A stretch of DNA of 64,000 bases from Campylobacterales bacterium (GCA_016938735.1 JAFGUB010000026.1:1-64000); one strand, 5' to 3'. Counted from the stretch's first letter, positions 9,420 to 18,708 are shown. Made by a program: numbers and translations. Notes: generated by a model from the sequence alone, not told the origin.

Positions 9420-9890
9420 ATGTCCAAAAAGAAGCGTTATCGCCCTAATGTCGCCGCCATCGTTTTGTCGAGCGACTACCCTGAGAAGGTGGAGTTTTTC
9501 ATCGCCGAGCGCAGTGACTTGGAGGGGATATGGCAGTTCCCTCAAGGCGGCATCGACAAGAATGAAAAGCCCAAAAAGGCGCTCTTTCGGGAGCTGCTTG
9601 AGGAGATAGGGACGGATCGGGTAGAGATCATCGCCAAGCTTCCGGGCTGGATCCGCTATGATTTTCCGGAGGCAGTGAGTGCGAAGATGGCCCCTTATGC
9701 AGGGCAGAAACAGCGTTACTACTTGGTGCGGCTCAAAAAAAAGGCGCTGATCAATCTGCAAACGGAGCATCCGGAATTTTCGAGCTATCGCTTCGTCGGT
9801 GCCGAGGAGCTTTTTAGATATATCTCGCACTTCAAAAAGCCGGTGTATGAAGAGGCGATTGCCTACTTTAAAGAGAAAGGGTATCTGTAA
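9420..9890 (+). CDS. rppH: RNA pyrophosphohydrolase (Nudix)
   Basis: RppH/NudH removes pyrophosphate from 5'-triphosphate RNA or dinucleoside polyphosphates. The Nudix box is complete: G-x5-E-x7-RELLEEIG between about residues 41 and 63, preceded by IWQFPQGG, the hallmark of the RppH branch. It overlaps the first base of lysC (TAATG). A GTG at 9411 would add three residues. The order nudH-lysC-hobA-holB-folP matches that known from Helicobacter and Campylobacter. Confidence 0.93.
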   Translation: MSKKKRYRPNVAAIVLSSDYPEKVEFFIAERSDLEGIWQFPQGGIDKNEKPKKALFRELLEEIGTDRVEIIAKLPGWIRYDFPEAVSAKMAPYAGQKQRYYLVRLKKKALINLQTEHPEFSSYRFVGAEELFRYISHFKKPVYEEAIAYFKEKGYL

Positions 9891-11101
9891 TGTTGATCGT
9901 GCAGAAATATGGGGGTACGAGCGTCGGTGATCTTGATCGGATCCAAAATGTCGCCAATCGCGTCGCCAAAACGGCACAAGAGGGGCATCAGGTCGTCGTG
10001 GTCGTATCGGCGATGAGCGGAGAGACCAACAAGCTGATCGCGTATGCGGAGCACTATACGCCGACTCCGGCGCGTGATGAGGTTGATATGCTGCTGAGCT
10101 CCGGCGAGCGCGTGACGGCGGCGCTACTCTCGATTGCGCTCAATGCGATGGGGCACAAAGCGGTTTCGATGAGCGGTCGCGCCGCAGGTATTGTCACGGA
10201 CGCGGTGCATACCAAAGCGCGGATCGAGCACATCGATCCCTCGCAGATGCGCCGTGAGATCGACGAGGGGAAAATCGTGGTGATTGCCGGCTTTCAGGGC
10301 GTCAATGAATCAGGTCGCGTGACGACGCTGGGACGTGGTGGCTCCGATCTTTCCGCCGTAGCCGTAGCGGGTGCGCTGCAGGCCGACCTGTGCGAGATCT
10401 ATACCGATGTGGACGGGGTGTACACCACCGATCCGCGCATCGAACCCAAAGCCAAAAAGATCGACCGCATCTCCTATGACGAGATGCTTGAGCTCGCTTC
10501 GCTCGGAGCGAAGGTGCTGCAAAACCGGTCGGTTGAACTGGCTAAAAAACTCAACGTCAATCTGGTCACCCGCTCAAGCTTCAGCGATGCGGAGGGAACC
10601 CTTATTACAAAGGAAGAGAATATCATGGAACAACCGGTAGTCAGTGGAATTGCTTTGGATAAAAATCAGGCGCGTATCTCTATGCGCGGTGTCATCGATC
10701 GCCCCGGGATCGCTTCGGATATCTTCGGTGCGCTTGCATCAGCCAACGTCAATGTTGATATGATCATTCAGACGGTCGGTCAAGACGGCATGACCAATCT
10801 GGGCTTTACGGTGCCTAAAACGGAGCTTAACGACGCCAAAGCGGTTACGGACCGCTTTATTGACAAGCTAGAGATCAAAGGAGCGGAGTGCGATGATAGC
10901 ATCTGTAAGGTGTCCATCGTGGGTGTCGGCATGAAGTCGCACACGGGGGTGGCTGCCAAGGCATTTAGTACCATGGCGAGCGAGAACATCAACATTATGA
11001 TGATCTCGACTTCCGAGATCAAGATCTCGATGGTGATCCAAGAAAAATACGCTGAGCTCGCCGTGCGCTCCTTGCACGCCGCTTACCGGCTCGATCAGTA
11101 A
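9890..11101 (+). CDS. lysC: Aspartate kinase
   Basis: LysC phosphorylates aspartate, the entry step to lysine, threonine and methionine synthesis. The kinase domain begins LIVQKYGGTSVG and includes VVVVSAMSG, SSGERVTAALLS, TLGRGGSDLSA and the CEIYTDVDGVYTTDPR catalytic segment. Two ACT domains occupy about residues 260-403, where regulatory amino acids usually bind. An internal ATG at 10625 (residue 246) has a good ribosome site and could give a separate regulatory subunit. 403 residues is normal. Confidence 0.96.
   Translation: MLIVQKYGGTSVGDLDRIQNVANRVAKTAQEGHQVVVVVSAMSGETNKLIAYAEHYTPTPARDEVDMLLSSGERVTAALLSIALNAMGHKAVSMSGRAAGIVTDAVHTKARIEHIDPSQMRREIDEGKIVVIAGFQGVNESGRVTTLGRGGSDLSAVAVAGALQADLCEIYTDVDGVYTTDPRIEPKAKKIDRISYDEMLELASLGAKVLQNRSVELAKKLNVNLVTRSSFSDAEGTLITKEENIMEQPVVSGIALDKNQARISMRGVIDRPGIASDIFGALASANVNVDMIIQTVGQDGMTNLGFTVPKTELNDAKAVTDRFIDKLEIKGAECDDSICKVSIVGVGMKSHTGVAAKAFSTMASENINIMMISTSEIKISMVIQEKYAELAVRSLHAAYRLDQ
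10610..10627 (+). promoter_or_regulatory. Possible internal ribosome-binding site and ATG inside lysC
   Basis: AAGGAAG at 10610-10616 is followed eight bases later by an in-frame ATG at the junction of the kinase and ACT domains. Aspartokinases of Bacillus and Corynebacterium are known to make a beta subunit from such an internal start; here it is inferred from sequence only. Confidence 0.4.
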
Positions 11102-11110
11102 GTTGCCCGG

Positions 11111-11656
11111 ATGAAGCGGTTCGAGAACTGGACGCTTGAAGCCATACGATCCGAAGGTGCCGCTTTTAGCTGGATGGAGGAGTTGCGGTTTGAGTGGATC
11201 GCCGCAACGCAACATGCGATTTCGCAGATTCTTGAGGGCAAAAGCATCGTTTTGATCACCGATGACGAACGCCGATGGTTTGAGCACTATATTCTTGCCG
11301 CACTCAATAAACCTTCTTTAAATCGTCCGCTCGTTCCTATCGTGGTGCTGGAGCGTATGTATCCGCAATTTCGGGATATCAACACCTCCGAGCAGATCGA
11401 TATGGTTGATGATATGCTCGATCTCTGCTTTGGCGGCAACTATTTTTTTTGGTATATCGGGCGCAGCGCCAGTAACCGCGCCGAAATTGCGAAACGAAGC
11501 AGCCGGAGCTATCTTTGGATCATGGATGAAGATGTGCAAAACGCGATGCCTTTACGCTCTTATGATGATCTGATTGACATCAAGCTGTTACAGCTTTTTC
11601 GGCTTTTTGATAAGTCGCTCAGCGCACTGCTCTTTGGAGAGAGCGAGTGTGAGTAA
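11111..11656 (+). CDS. hobA: DnaA initiator-associating factor HobA
   Basis: HobA is a structural regulator that tetramerises DnaA on the origin in Helicobacter and its relatives; it is known only from Campylobacterota. The call rests on length (181 residues) and on the exact gene order lysC-hobA-holB-folP. The internal stretch around DDMLDLCFGGNYFFWYIGRSASN, with its Asp-rich and aromatic run, suits the SIS-like fold. The next gene starts inside its end (8-bp overlap), indicating translational coupling. The gene is a strong phylum marker. Confidence 0.85.
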   Translation: MKRFENWTLEAIRSEGAAFSWMEELRFEWIAATQHAISQILEGKSIVLITDDERRWFEHYILAALNKPSLNRPLVPIVVLERMYPQFRDINTSEQIDMVDDMLDLCFGGNYFFWYIGRSASNRAEIAKRSSRSYLWIMDEDVQNAMPLRSYDDLIDIKLLQLFRLFDKSLSALLFGESECE

Positions 11657-12290
11657 TACGCTTCCGCGCAGCCATATTTGCATTACCGACGAGATTGAGG
11701 CGTATTCCGCGCAGATTGCTTCGGAGGTACAGGGGCACCGTGTGGTGCACTACTTGCGCGACGATTTTTTGATCGAAGATGCCAGAGCGGTTATTGCCGA
11801 GGCCTATATCAGCGAAGAGCGGGAGAAGTTTTTGGTGCTGGGGGCCAAAAGTTTCAATGTCGTCTCGCAAAACGCGCTGCTCAAAATTCTCGAAGAACCT
11901 CCGCGCAACATTGTATTTGTCCTTATCACCCAGCAAAAATCGGCCCTGCTACCAACAATACGCTCACGCTTAAGTATGAAAAAGCTGACGCAAGGATCGC
12001 AGTATGTGCCTTTGGAACTGTCGTTATCAACACTTGAGCTCTCCTCCCTTTTTGAGTTTGTTAAAGCCAATGAACGCTTGGGCAGGCATGAGCTGCACTC
12101 TTTGCTCGAACGCCTCTATCGTCAGGCGGTTTTTGTAGAGTCTATGACTTTGAGTAAAGAGCAACTGGAGGCTTTTGATCTGGCGTATCGTCTGGTACGG
12201 CTCAATGCCAGAGCGCAGACGCTTCTCTTGGCGCTGCTTGCAACTTTTTTAAAGCCTGTTCCCAAGGGAGGCCCACGCCATGTACGTTGA
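11649..12290 (+). CDS. holB: DNA polymerase III subunit delta'
   Basis: This is the short delta' clamp-loader subunit of Campylobacterota. SQNALLKILEEPP is the conserved delta'/gamma motif, followed by LLPTIRSRL, the SRC-like region. It is about 213 residues, so the C-terminal collar domain is reduced compared with Escherichia coli HolB. I chose the GTG at 11649, which overlaps the end of hobA; frames upstream of this lie within hobA. The first part lacks a Walker A site, as expected for delta'. Confidence 0.85.
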   Translation: MSNTLPRSHICITDEIEAYSAQIASEVQGHRVVHYLRDDFLIEDARAVIAEAYISEEREKFLVLGAKSFNVVSQNALLKILEEPPRNIVFVLITQQKSALLPTIRSRLSMKKLTQGSQYVPLELSLSTLELSSLFEFVKANERLGRHELHSLLERLYRQAVFVESMTLSKEQLEAFDLAYRLVRLNARAQTLLLALLATFLKPVPKGGPRHVR

Positions 12291-13422
12291 GCGGCTTAGT
12301 AATACCCTTGATGCCAAAGCGCATCTACACGCTTTGGGTGTTGATGGCGGCGGTGTAGGGATTCTGGCTTCGAAGATGCGGTTGTACTTTCTCAAAATCC
12401 ATCGCTTACATGTAGGGGCTGCCAATATCCTTAAACAAGACGCACTCTCCATAGGTGCCGATTTGGCGGTGCCGCGCGGGACGGTGATTGCGCAGAGCCC
12501 TTATGTCGATGCGATACTGATCGCTTCAGCCAAGCAGTTGAAGCTACTGTCGCGCAAGGAGAAGACGCAGCCTTTTGGACTCAAGCAGTTGGCTCAGGAG
12601 CTGGATCGGATGATGCATGCTTATGAGCCAAAAGCGCCTAAGGTTATGGGTATCGTCAATGCCAATGAAGACAGCTTTTATCATGAAAGCCGCGCTTTAA
12701 GGGCAGAGGAGGCGCTACGCTCTGCTGAGAGGATGATCGAAGAGGGGGCGGATATGATCGATCTAGGCGCTGTTTCGACGCGACCGGGCAGTGAAGGGGT
12801 GAGCGAGCAGGAGGAGCTTTCTCGGGTGCGTCCCGTGATCGAATGCTTTTATAAGGCAAAGCTCTTTGAACGTGCACAACTGAGTATCGATAGTTTCACC
12901 CCATCGGTGGTCGTTTTGGCGCTTGATCACGGCTTTGAGATCGTCAACGACATTACGGGGCTTGAAGATGAGCGTATCTGTGCGCTTTGCGCCGAGTATA
13001 AGGCAATGGCTGTGATCATGCATATGCAAGGGCGCCCCAAGCAGATGCAGCATGCCCCATTTTATGAGGATGTTATTGCCGAGGTAGGGGGATTTTTTGA
13101 GGAGCGCATCGCTAAGGCAAAACGTTTTGGTATTGAACGTTTGGTGCTCGATGTTGGCATCGGATTTGGTAAGCGCTTACAAGATAATGCAGCGTTGATT
13201 GCGCAGTTGCGTCATTTTTTGGCTCTAGGCTACCCTCTGCTTGTAGGTGCAAGCCGCAAATCGATGATTGATCAGATCGATCCGAGCCGTGTAGAGGAGC
13301 GTTTAGGCGGAAGCATTGCAGCGCATCTACGCGCGGTGCAAAACGGCGCGGAGATTATACGGGTGCATGATGTGCGCGCTCATGTTCAAGCCATTAAAGT
13401 ATGGCGCGCGCTAGAAGGGTGA
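12280..13422 (+). CDS. folP: Dihydropteroate synthase
   Basis: FolP condenses p-aminobenzoate with dihydropterin pyrophosphate in folate synthesis. After an N-terminal extension of about 120 residues, the TIM-barrel starts at VMGIVNANEDSFY. It continues with the pterin-binding segments DMIDLGAVSTRPGSEGVSEQEE, LSIDSF, VNDITG, IMHMQG, LDVGIGFGK and VGASRKS. The total of 380 residues with a long N-terminal region is the form seen in Helicobacter relatives. It overlaps holB by 11 bp and converges with the phosphate permease. Confidence 0.93.
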   Translation: MYVERLSNTLDAKAHLHALGVDGGGVGILASKMRLYFLKIHRLHVGAANILKQDALSIGADLAVPRGTVIAQSPYVDAILIASAKQLKLLSRKEKTQPFGLKQLAQELDRMMHAYEPKAPKVMGIVNANEDSFYHESRALRAEEALRSAERMIEEGADMIDLGAVSTRPGSEGVSEQEELSRVRPVIECFYKAKLFERAQLSIDSFTPSVVVLALDHGFEIVNDITGLEDERICALCAEYKAMAVIMHMQGRPKQMQHAPFYEDVIAEVGGFFEERIAKAKRFGIERLVLDVGIGFGKRLQDNAALIAQLRHFLALGYPLLVGASRKSMIDQIDPSRVEERLGGSIAAHLRAVQNGAEIIRVHDVRAHVQAIKVWRALEG

Positions 13423-15066
13423 TTAGCTTAGTACCCCCTTCAGCATAAAAAAGATCATTGCGGAGATGAGTGCGGCAGCAGGAACCGTGATGATCCAGGC
13501 GGCGACGATCTTTTTGACGGCGTCGCGTTTGACATACTTGACTTTTTTGGCCGATTTTAGAATGCGTTTAGCCTCTTTGATCTTCTCTTTTTCGAGCTCG
13601 ATCATACGGTAAAGTTCTACGATACGCGCGTACTCTTCTTTGGTTTTATCGCTTTTGCGTTCCAGCGCCTCCTGCTCTTTTTCAAAAGCGCGTAGGGCGT
13701 GTAAATCGTCTTCGATGAAATGGCGTTCCTCTTCAATCACCTGATTGAGCGTGCTTCCCTGTAGCCACTCGCGCAAAAATCCGACACCAAACACCCCTCC
13801 GATCGCAATGTGGGTTGAGCTTACGGGAAGTCCCAGTTGTGACGCCACGATCACAGTCACCGCTGCGGCCATGGCGATAGAGAAGGCGCGGATCTGATCC
13901 AGTTCGGTGATTTCGCTACCGACCGTGCGGATGAGCTTGGGGCCATAGAGTGCCAGACCGATAGAGATGCCCAGTGCGCCTACCGCCATCACCCATAACG
14001 GAATGGAAGCTTTGGAAGAGATGCCGCCGCTGAGTACCGCATCATTGATGGCCGCGAGCGGCCCGATGGCGTTGGCAACGTCGTTGGCTCCATGGGCAAA
14101 GCTCAGTAGCGCGGCTGCGAAGATCAGTGGAATGGTAAAGAGGGCATTGACGCTTTGACGCGTATTGCTGAGCACCCGCGTGCGTATTTTGATGCGTTTG
14201 CGAACGATCGAATAGACAATCACCGCTACGATCAGCCCCAAAACAGAGGCGGTGAGCATATCGGGCTTGGAGCTGTTTGGAAGGATTTCGATGAGCATAT
14301 TGACATACTTGACGATACTCGGCCAGATTTGCTTTAGCCCTTTGAGTACCAGGTAGGTGACAAAAGCCCATGCCATCAATGCCACAAAGAGCGGCACCCA
14401 GTGAAGGGCTGCTTGGATGCGGTCTTCTTGAAAGAGGATGCTCTTTTTGATGGCGAAGAGAAACAGAGCGGCGATGATGCCACCAAGAACTGGAGAGATG
14501 ACCCATGAAGCTACGATGGTGCCCATGGTTGGCCACGAGACGATGGAGAAGCCGGCAGCCGCAATACCTGCACCCATAACGCCGCCAACGATAGCGTGTG
14601 TGGTAGAGACGGGCGCTTTGGCCATCGTCGCAAAGTTAAGCCAGAGTGCAGCGCCCAGCAGCGCTGACATCATCGCCCAGATAAAGGGGTTGACATCATT
14701 ACCGAATGCAGTGATATCGATGATACCGTTTTTGATCGTTTTGACGACTTCACCGCCGGCGATGAGGGCTCCGGCCGCTTCGAAGATGGCGGCAATGATA
14801 ATGGCCTGAGTCATGGTCAGCGCTTTGGCACCGACTGCCGGACCGACGTTGTTGGCAACGTCGTTGGCACCGATGTTCATGGCCATGTAGGCACCAAAGA
14901 GTGCGGCGATTGCCAGAAAGAGGCTGTTGGGCACACCGCCGCTCGTCATAAAACTGTAGGTGAGAACCGCTACCATAAAGAAGAGCGCAAAACCAAGTTT
15001 GGCGAACTCTTTGCGGTTGTTTGTGTGCGCCTCTTTTTCAAGTTTATTGTCGGTTTGTATCTCCAC
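13423..15066 (-). CDS. Inorganic phosphate transporter, PiT family
   Basis: This integral membrane protein has about ten or more hydrophobic segments. It carries the two PiT signature repeats: GANDVANNVGPAVGAKALT in the first half and GANDVANAIGPLAA in the second. The 547-residue length includes a charged cytoplasmic coiled-coil insertion at about residues 435-510 that is predicted to be rich in Glu and Lys, then a final membrane helix. It is a single gene, convergent with folP, with no gap between the two stops. Confidence 0.93.
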   Translation of the reverse strand: MEIQTDNKLEKEAHTNNRKEFAKLGFALFFMVAVLTYSFMTSGGVPNSLFLAIAALFGAYMAMNIGANDVANNVGPAVGAKALTMTQAIIIAAIFEAAGALIAGGEVVKTIKNGIIDITAFGNDVNPFIWAMMSALLGAALWLNFATMAKAPVSTTHAIVGGVMGAGIAAAGFSIVSWPTMGTIVASWVISPVLGGIIAALFLFAIKKSILFQEDRIQAALHWVPLFVALMAWAFVTYLVLKGLKQIWPSIVKYVNMLIEILPNSSKPDMLTASVLGLIVAVIVYSIVRKRIKIRTRVLSNTRQSVNALFTIPLIFAAALLSFAHGANDVANAIGPLAAINDAVLSGGISSKASIPLWVMAVGALGISIGLALYGPKLIRTVGSEITELDQIRAFSIAMAAAVTVIVASQLGLPVSSTHIAIGGVFGVGFLREWLQGSTLNQVIEEERHFIEDDLHALRAFEKEQEALERKSDKTKEEYARIVELYRMIELEKEKIKEAKRILKSAKKVKYVKRDAVKKIVAAWIITVPAAALISAMIFFMLKGVLS

Positions 15067-15174
15067 GGGAAGCCTTAAGAAAAAAGTGACGAAATTGTAT
15101 CGGAACTTCTCTTAGAGGCTAGAGGCTCGTAAGCTCGTAATTTCGGGCTTTGTAACCTTTGTGAAATGATTATC

Positions 15175-15726
15175 TTAACGCAAAACGGCCTTGATGATTT
15201 GTTGTGTTTCAAGGGGTCTGTCACCTTGTGAGCGTCCTGCAGTAGCTACGGAGTTGAGTTTTTTGAGTGTTTCAAAGCCCTCGATCACTTCGCCAAATAA
15301 GGTATGTCTGCCGTTTAGCCATGGGGTAGGCGCAGTTGTGATGAAGAACTGGCTGCCGTTGGAATGGGGGCCGGCGTTGGCCATGGCAAGCAGTCCGGCT
15401 CGGTCAAAGATAAGATTGGGCTTGAACTCGTCTTTGAAGGGCTTATCCCAAATGGATGCGCCGCCGCGTCCCGTTCCGGTGGGATCGCCGCCTTGGATCA
15501 TAAAATCTTTGATAATGCGGTGGAAGGTGACACCATTGTAGTATCCGTCGGTGACATGGGTGGTGAAGTTTTCAACGGCCAGTGGCGCAACGTTTGAAAA
15601 AAGCTTCAAAACAATGACTCCTTGATTGGTGTGGAGCTCAACAATCGGATCGGGTGTAGAGGCATTGTGTTCGTTCGCATTGAGCCACAGCAGGGTGCAG
15701 CACAGCAGCAAAAGTATTCGGTACAT
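15175..15726 (-). CDS. Exported peptidyl-prolyl cis-trans isomerase, cyclophilin type
   Basis: A signal peptide (MYRILLLLCCTLLWLNA) is followed by a complete cyclophilin domain: TVTFHRII-type segment VTFHRIIKDFMIQGGDPTGTGRGG, then FDRAGLLAMANAGPHSNGSQFFIT and HTLFGEV. It should assist periplasmic folding. The length of 183 residues is normal for PpiA. The start codon lies inside a GTACATGTAA variant of the iterated palindrome (15721-15730). It is 21 bases downstream of msrB. Confidence 0.92.
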   Translation of the reverse strand: MYRILLLLCCTLLWLNANEHNASTPDPIVELHTNQGVIVLKLFSNVAPLAVENFTTHVTDGYYNGVTFHRIIKDFMIQGGDPTGTGRGGASIWDKPFKDEFKPNLIFDRAGLLAMANAGPHSNGSQFFITTAPTPWLNGRHTLFGEVIEGFETLKKLNSVATAGRSQGDRPLETQQIIKAVLR

Positions 15727-15747
15727 GTAAGCCTTTCTTACTGATAA

Positions 15748-16146
15748 TTAAGCGTCTGAAGCTTCAAAAGTCAAACAGACGGAGTTGATGCAATAGCGTA
15801 ACCCGGTCGGGCGCGGACCATCGGGAAAGACGTGGCCTAAATGGGCATCACAAACGCTACAGAGAACTTCGACACGTTCCATTCCGTGACTGTGGTCACG
15901 TTTTTCGCTGATGCATGTTTCATTAAAAGGCTCAAAGTAGCTCGGCCATCCCGTGTCTGAATCAAATTTGGATTCGGAAGTGAAAAGTGCTTCGCCGCAG
16001 CAGGCACAACGGTAGATGCCTTTTTGTTTGTTGTTGTAAAGCGCACCGCTAAAAGGACGCTCCGTACCGTGTTCGCGTGCGACGTAGTAGGTTTCAGGCG
16101 GTAGGATTTCCTGCCACTCTTGAGCTGTTTTGTGAATCTTCTTCAT
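15748..16146 (-). CDS. msrB: Peptide methionine-R-sulfoxide reductase
   Basis: MsrB repairs the R epimer of methionine sulfoxide. The sequence has both zinc CxxC pairs (CACC and CSVC), the [10 protein letters not shown] motif, GHVFPDGP and the catalytic Cys in RYCINS. 132 residues is normal for the single-domain form. Its start at 16146 overlaps the end of the upstream P-loop gene by 53 bp, in a different frame, which is unusually long for this genome. No msrA is fused or adjacent. Confidence 0.95.
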   Translation of the reverse strand: MKKIHKTAQEWQEILPPETYYVAREHGTERPFSGALYNNKQKGIYRCACCGEALFTSESKFDSDTGWPSYFEPFNETCISEKRDHSHGMERVEVLCSVCDAHLGHVFPDGPRPTGLRYCINSVCLTFEASDA

Positions 16147-17659
16147 GGGTATCCCTGTTTTGAATGAGATAGATCTCTTTGGATGCGCGTGTTAGTGCGT
16201 GACAAAAACGCTCTTGGTCGTAGGTGCCCTCGCATACCAGAACTACAACGGGTCGTTGCAGATGAGCAATCTCCGAAACAGTAGCGATCAATATGCGATC
16301 AAGCTCTTGAACCAAAAGCCCTTCGTGCGCCTGATATAAAGATGATATGGTGCCATAGTAGCTATTGATCTCGTCTAAAAGTTTCAGGGCAAACTGCGCA
16401 TGCGGGACGATTATAAGCAAATCGGAGTATCCGTAATGCTCAAGTAGTTTTTGTAGTTTCAAAAGAGTGTACATGTAAGGATTGCCTTGTACCTTTTGAA
16501 CTCCTTCGGTGATACTCGTGTTTTGCGGATCGTCGCAGAGTTTGAGGAGTGATGGAGGGGTGCGAAAAGAGTGTGTCAGCGAGTAATCACCCGCGGCACC
16601 GGAGGGTTCGCGCCGGACGAGACAGAGTGCATGTTTGCGTTGCAGGTGGCGCAGGTAGGCGATGAACTCCGGCTCAAGCAGATGACTGTCGTCGCAGAAA
16701 ATGATCTCTGCCGCGAAGTAGTGGTGCGAGAGCATTTTTGGGGTGATTTTGGCAAAGCTAAACGACTCTTTTTTGTAAAGCCGTTGATAGTGTTGCGCAA
16801 TGAGCTGCTCTGGGGTGAGGATACGGATCGAAGTGAGCTCTATGTCAATAATAGCGTATTCAACGATCTCAAGGAGCTCTTTTTTAAGCAGGTCACAGGC
16901 TGCCTGAGTAGCTGCGATGATCAAGACGGTTTTGGCTTTTTTTTGTAACAGATACAAGATCGCCTTGAGCAAAACAAGGGTGCTTTTTCCACTGCCGTAA
17001 GGGCCGCTGAGGCTTGCAAGCGGAGGTAGATCGCTTTGCATAAAATCGCTCTGTTCTTTGCTTAAAAGCGGACGATCGTCATGCAGATTGTCCGCGGGGA
17101 TCTGTAGATGAAAAAACAGGGCACCCAGGATCAAAGAGTCGCTTAAGGGGGTGTCACGTCGGTTTGTTACAGCGTGGAGCTTGCTCGTGCTTTGTTCGAT
17201 CGATTCGTCGGCAAAGATAAGACGATCACGTGGAAGTAGGGCGTGAAAGCTGGCATCAAGACGCTCAAACTCCTCGCTGTTGAGATGTTCGAAGATCAGA
17301 AAACTATTGATCTCGCAAGGATCGGTGTGCAAGATTTCGTTGAATTTTCTGCTAATGAATGTATAGGCGCTCTCTAAAGTGATGTCGCGTACACGTTTAT
17401 CATCGGCACGGGGTCGCTCCGCAGTAACGCCTTTGAGTGTTTCGTAGCGCCAGTCGCAGCACTCAAAAATATAGATGCCGCGGTAGGGATCAAAAAGAAG
17501 GGCTTCGATGGTTTGGGTCGCTTGACGTAGATAGATCGGAATAGATGTCAGTAAAACGGCCGCTTCTTCATGGGCCAACGTCTCAAGTCGCGTGACGGCT
17601 TGCGGTGTCAAGGAGTCTTGAGTGCGGCTATCATCTGTCAAAAAAGAGAAAAGACCCAT
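16094..17659 (-). CDS. P-loop NTPase with UvrD/Rep-like C-terminus and NERD-like N-terminus
   Basis: The protein has a Walker A motif GPYGSGKST near residue 215, an ICDDSH-type Walker B-like stretch, and a C-terminal [12 protein letters not shown] segment that matches motif VI of UvrD-like superfamily I helicases. Residues 20-150 resemble a nuclease-related (NERD) domain around [10 protein letters not shown], but the usual Glu-x-Lys of the catalytic site reads ECC, so nuclease activity is doubtful. A role in nucleic acid metabolism is inference. It has its own TATAAT (17690-17695, minus strand) just after the HU terminator. Confidence 0.6.
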   Translation of the reverse strand: MGLFSFLTDDSRTQDSLTPQAVTRLETLAHEEAAVLLTSIPIYLRQATQTIEALLFDPYRGIYIFECCDWRYETLKGVTAERPRADDKRVRDITLESAYTFISRKFNEILHTDPCEINSFLIFEHLNSEEFERLDASFHALLPRDRLIFADESIEQSTSKLHAVTNRRDTPLSDSLILGALFFHLQIPADNLHDDRPLLSKEQSDFMQSDLPPLASLSGPYGSGKSTLVLLKAILYLLQKKAKTVLIIAATQAACDLLKKELLEIVEYAIIDIELTSIRILTPEQLIAQHYQRLYKKESFSFAKITPKMLSHHYFAAEIIFCDDSHLLEPEFIAYLRHLQRKHALCLVRREPSGAAGDYSLTHSFRTPPSLLKLCDDPQNTSITEGVQKVQGNPYMYTLLKLQKLLEHYGYSDLLIIVPHAQFALKLLDEINSYYGTISSLYQAHEGLLVQELDRILIATVSEIAHLQRPVVVLVCEGTYDQERFCHALTRASKEIYLIQNRDTHEEDSQNSSRVAGNPTA

Positions 17660-17689
17660 AGAGCGACCTTCGCGGGAATGTTGCGGTCG

Positions 17690-17695
17690 ATTATA
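17690..17695 (-). promoter_or_regulatory. Putative -10 element for the P-loop gene
   Basis: TATAAT on the minus strand, about 30 bases before the ATG at 17659 and directly after the T-run of the hup terminator. Confidence 0.45.
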
Positions 17696-17731
17696 TCGAA
17701 AAAAAACAGGAGGTGCCGCAGAAATGCGGCA
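17696..17731 (-). terminator. Rho-independent terminator of the HU gene
   Basis: On the minus strand TGCCGCA-TTTC-TGCGGCA forms a perfect 7-bp stem with a tetraloop, followed after a few bases by a run of eight T. It lies just after the HU stop codon. Confidence 0.8.
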
Positions 17732-17742
17732 GAGAGGGTGAC

Positions 17743-18027
17743 CTATTTGCCGGAAGCAACGCGGTCTTTAAGGCCTTTGCCCGCTTTGAATTTTGGAACG
17801 AGTTTGTCTTGAGTAGTGTACGATTTGTCTGTACCCGGAACCGTACCGTTTTTACCTTTTTGGAGTGAAGAGACAAAGCTGCCAAAACCGACCAGCGAGA
17901 CTTCTTCTTTAGCTACCAGTGCTTCGGTAACCGCTTCGGTGAACGCTTTGATCGCTGCTTCCGCTTCGACTTTGGTTTTGTAGCCGCCGTTTTTCTGAAC
18001 CAACTCAACGAACTGTGATTTATTCAT
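17743..18027 (-). CDS. hup: HU family DNA-binding protein
   Basis: This is a nucleoid-associated, DNA-bending HU homologue of 94 residues. It begins MNKSQFVELV, has VSLVGFGSFV in the centre of the fold, and then a DNA-binding arm region followed by the C-terminal helix VPKFKAGKGLKDRV. It is a monocistronic gene with a clear terminator downstream. No second HU/IHF gene is present in the window. Confidence 0.95.
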   Translation of the reverse strand: MNKSQFVELVQKNGGYKTKVEAEAAIKAFTEAVTEALVAKEEVSLVGFGSFVSSLQKGKNGTVPGTDKSYTTQDKLVPKFKAGKGLKDRVASGK

Positions 18028-18127
18028 TCAAATGCCCTTGCGAGAAAGTGTAATTATGAGAGCGTCTGGCCTTTGAAATCCCTATTTTTGGGCACAAACG
18101 ATTCATGTGGGCATACTTTATACTCAC

Positions 18128-18361
18128 TTAGCTTAAAGATTTCTTCTTTTTGTGGGTTTTTATTTGTAAAAAGCGCAACAGTGGGAATTTCGTAGGGGTT
18201 CTAACCATCTTGAAGCGATAGTGGCGAAAATGACCCCATTGAACCGAAGCGTACCCTGCCGAACGTTTCAGCCGCTCGACCAACCCTAGCCGATGATGTT
18301 TTGAAATGGATAAAAAGACTTCATCAAGTCCCAGTCTCTCTTGTTCTGTCAAGCTGCTCAC
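18128..18361 (-). CDS. Small basic hypothetical protein in HTH cassette
   Basis: The family is not recognised. The 77-residue product is basic, especially the C-terminus (IKTHKKKKSLS), and has no membrane segment. It starts within the end of the HTH gene (ATGA overlap), so the two are probably co-translated. The pairing of a small HTH regulator with a small basic partner recalls toxin-antitoxin or phage-regulator layouts, but no motif supports that. Confidence 0.5.
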   Translation of the reverse strand: MSSLTEQERLGLDEVFLSISKHHRLGLVERLKRSAGYASVQWGHFRHYRFKMVRTPTKFPLLRFLQIKTHKKKKSLS

Positions 18362-18603
18362 GATTGATTCCCCAGTTTGTTGATTTTACGTACTACACGG
18401 ACAATATCCTCATCTTCCAAGCGCCCCAGCAGCGCAATAACGGCGCGCGCTGCCGGCGGCTGGGCATTGCCAAGCCGCCAATCCTGGTAGGTGCGCATCG
18501 AAACTCCAAGCCACGTCGCCATCTCTTTTTGAGAGATTTTTTTGCCGTTGTTCTGAGCTTCGACCGCATTGTGAAGAATATTGAAAAGATCGGCCGATTC
18601 CAT
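18358..18603 (-). CDS. Small helix-turn-helix DNA-binding protein
   Basis: The 81-residue protein contains a helix-turn-helix: ISQKEMATWLGVSMRTYQDWRLG at about residues 24-46 reads as helix, turn and recognition helix, of the XRE type. It probably binds DNA as a dimer. Its upstream region is an AT-rich island holding a perfect inverted repeat (18758-18777) and direct repeats, so autoregulation is likely but inferred. It is the first gene of a two-gene unit. Confidence 0.7.
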   Translation of the reverse strand: MESADLFNILHNAVEAQNNGKKISQKEMATWLGVSMRTYQDWRLGNAQPPAARAVIALLGRLEDEDIVRVVRKINKLGNQS

Positions 18604-18678
18604 GAACTTAAGTTTACGATCAGGAAGCTTAATTAAAGCAAAAAACCGTATAAAATAAGAAAAAAACAGTTAAAAAAT

Positions 18679-18708
18679 TCAAATAAATGTATAAAATACT
18701 CAAATAAA
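18679..18708. repeat. Direct repeat pair TCAAATAAA, 21-bp period
   Basis: TCAAATAAA at 18679-18687 and 18700-18708, each followed by a similar GTATA-containing AT tract. The two-turn spacing would put both copies on the same helix face. Confidence 0.5.

Noticed and set aside
18128-18603. Toxin-antitoxin pair
   Set aside because: The order and sizes are suggestive, but neither protein matches a toxin family I know, so I leave it as an unassigned cassette.
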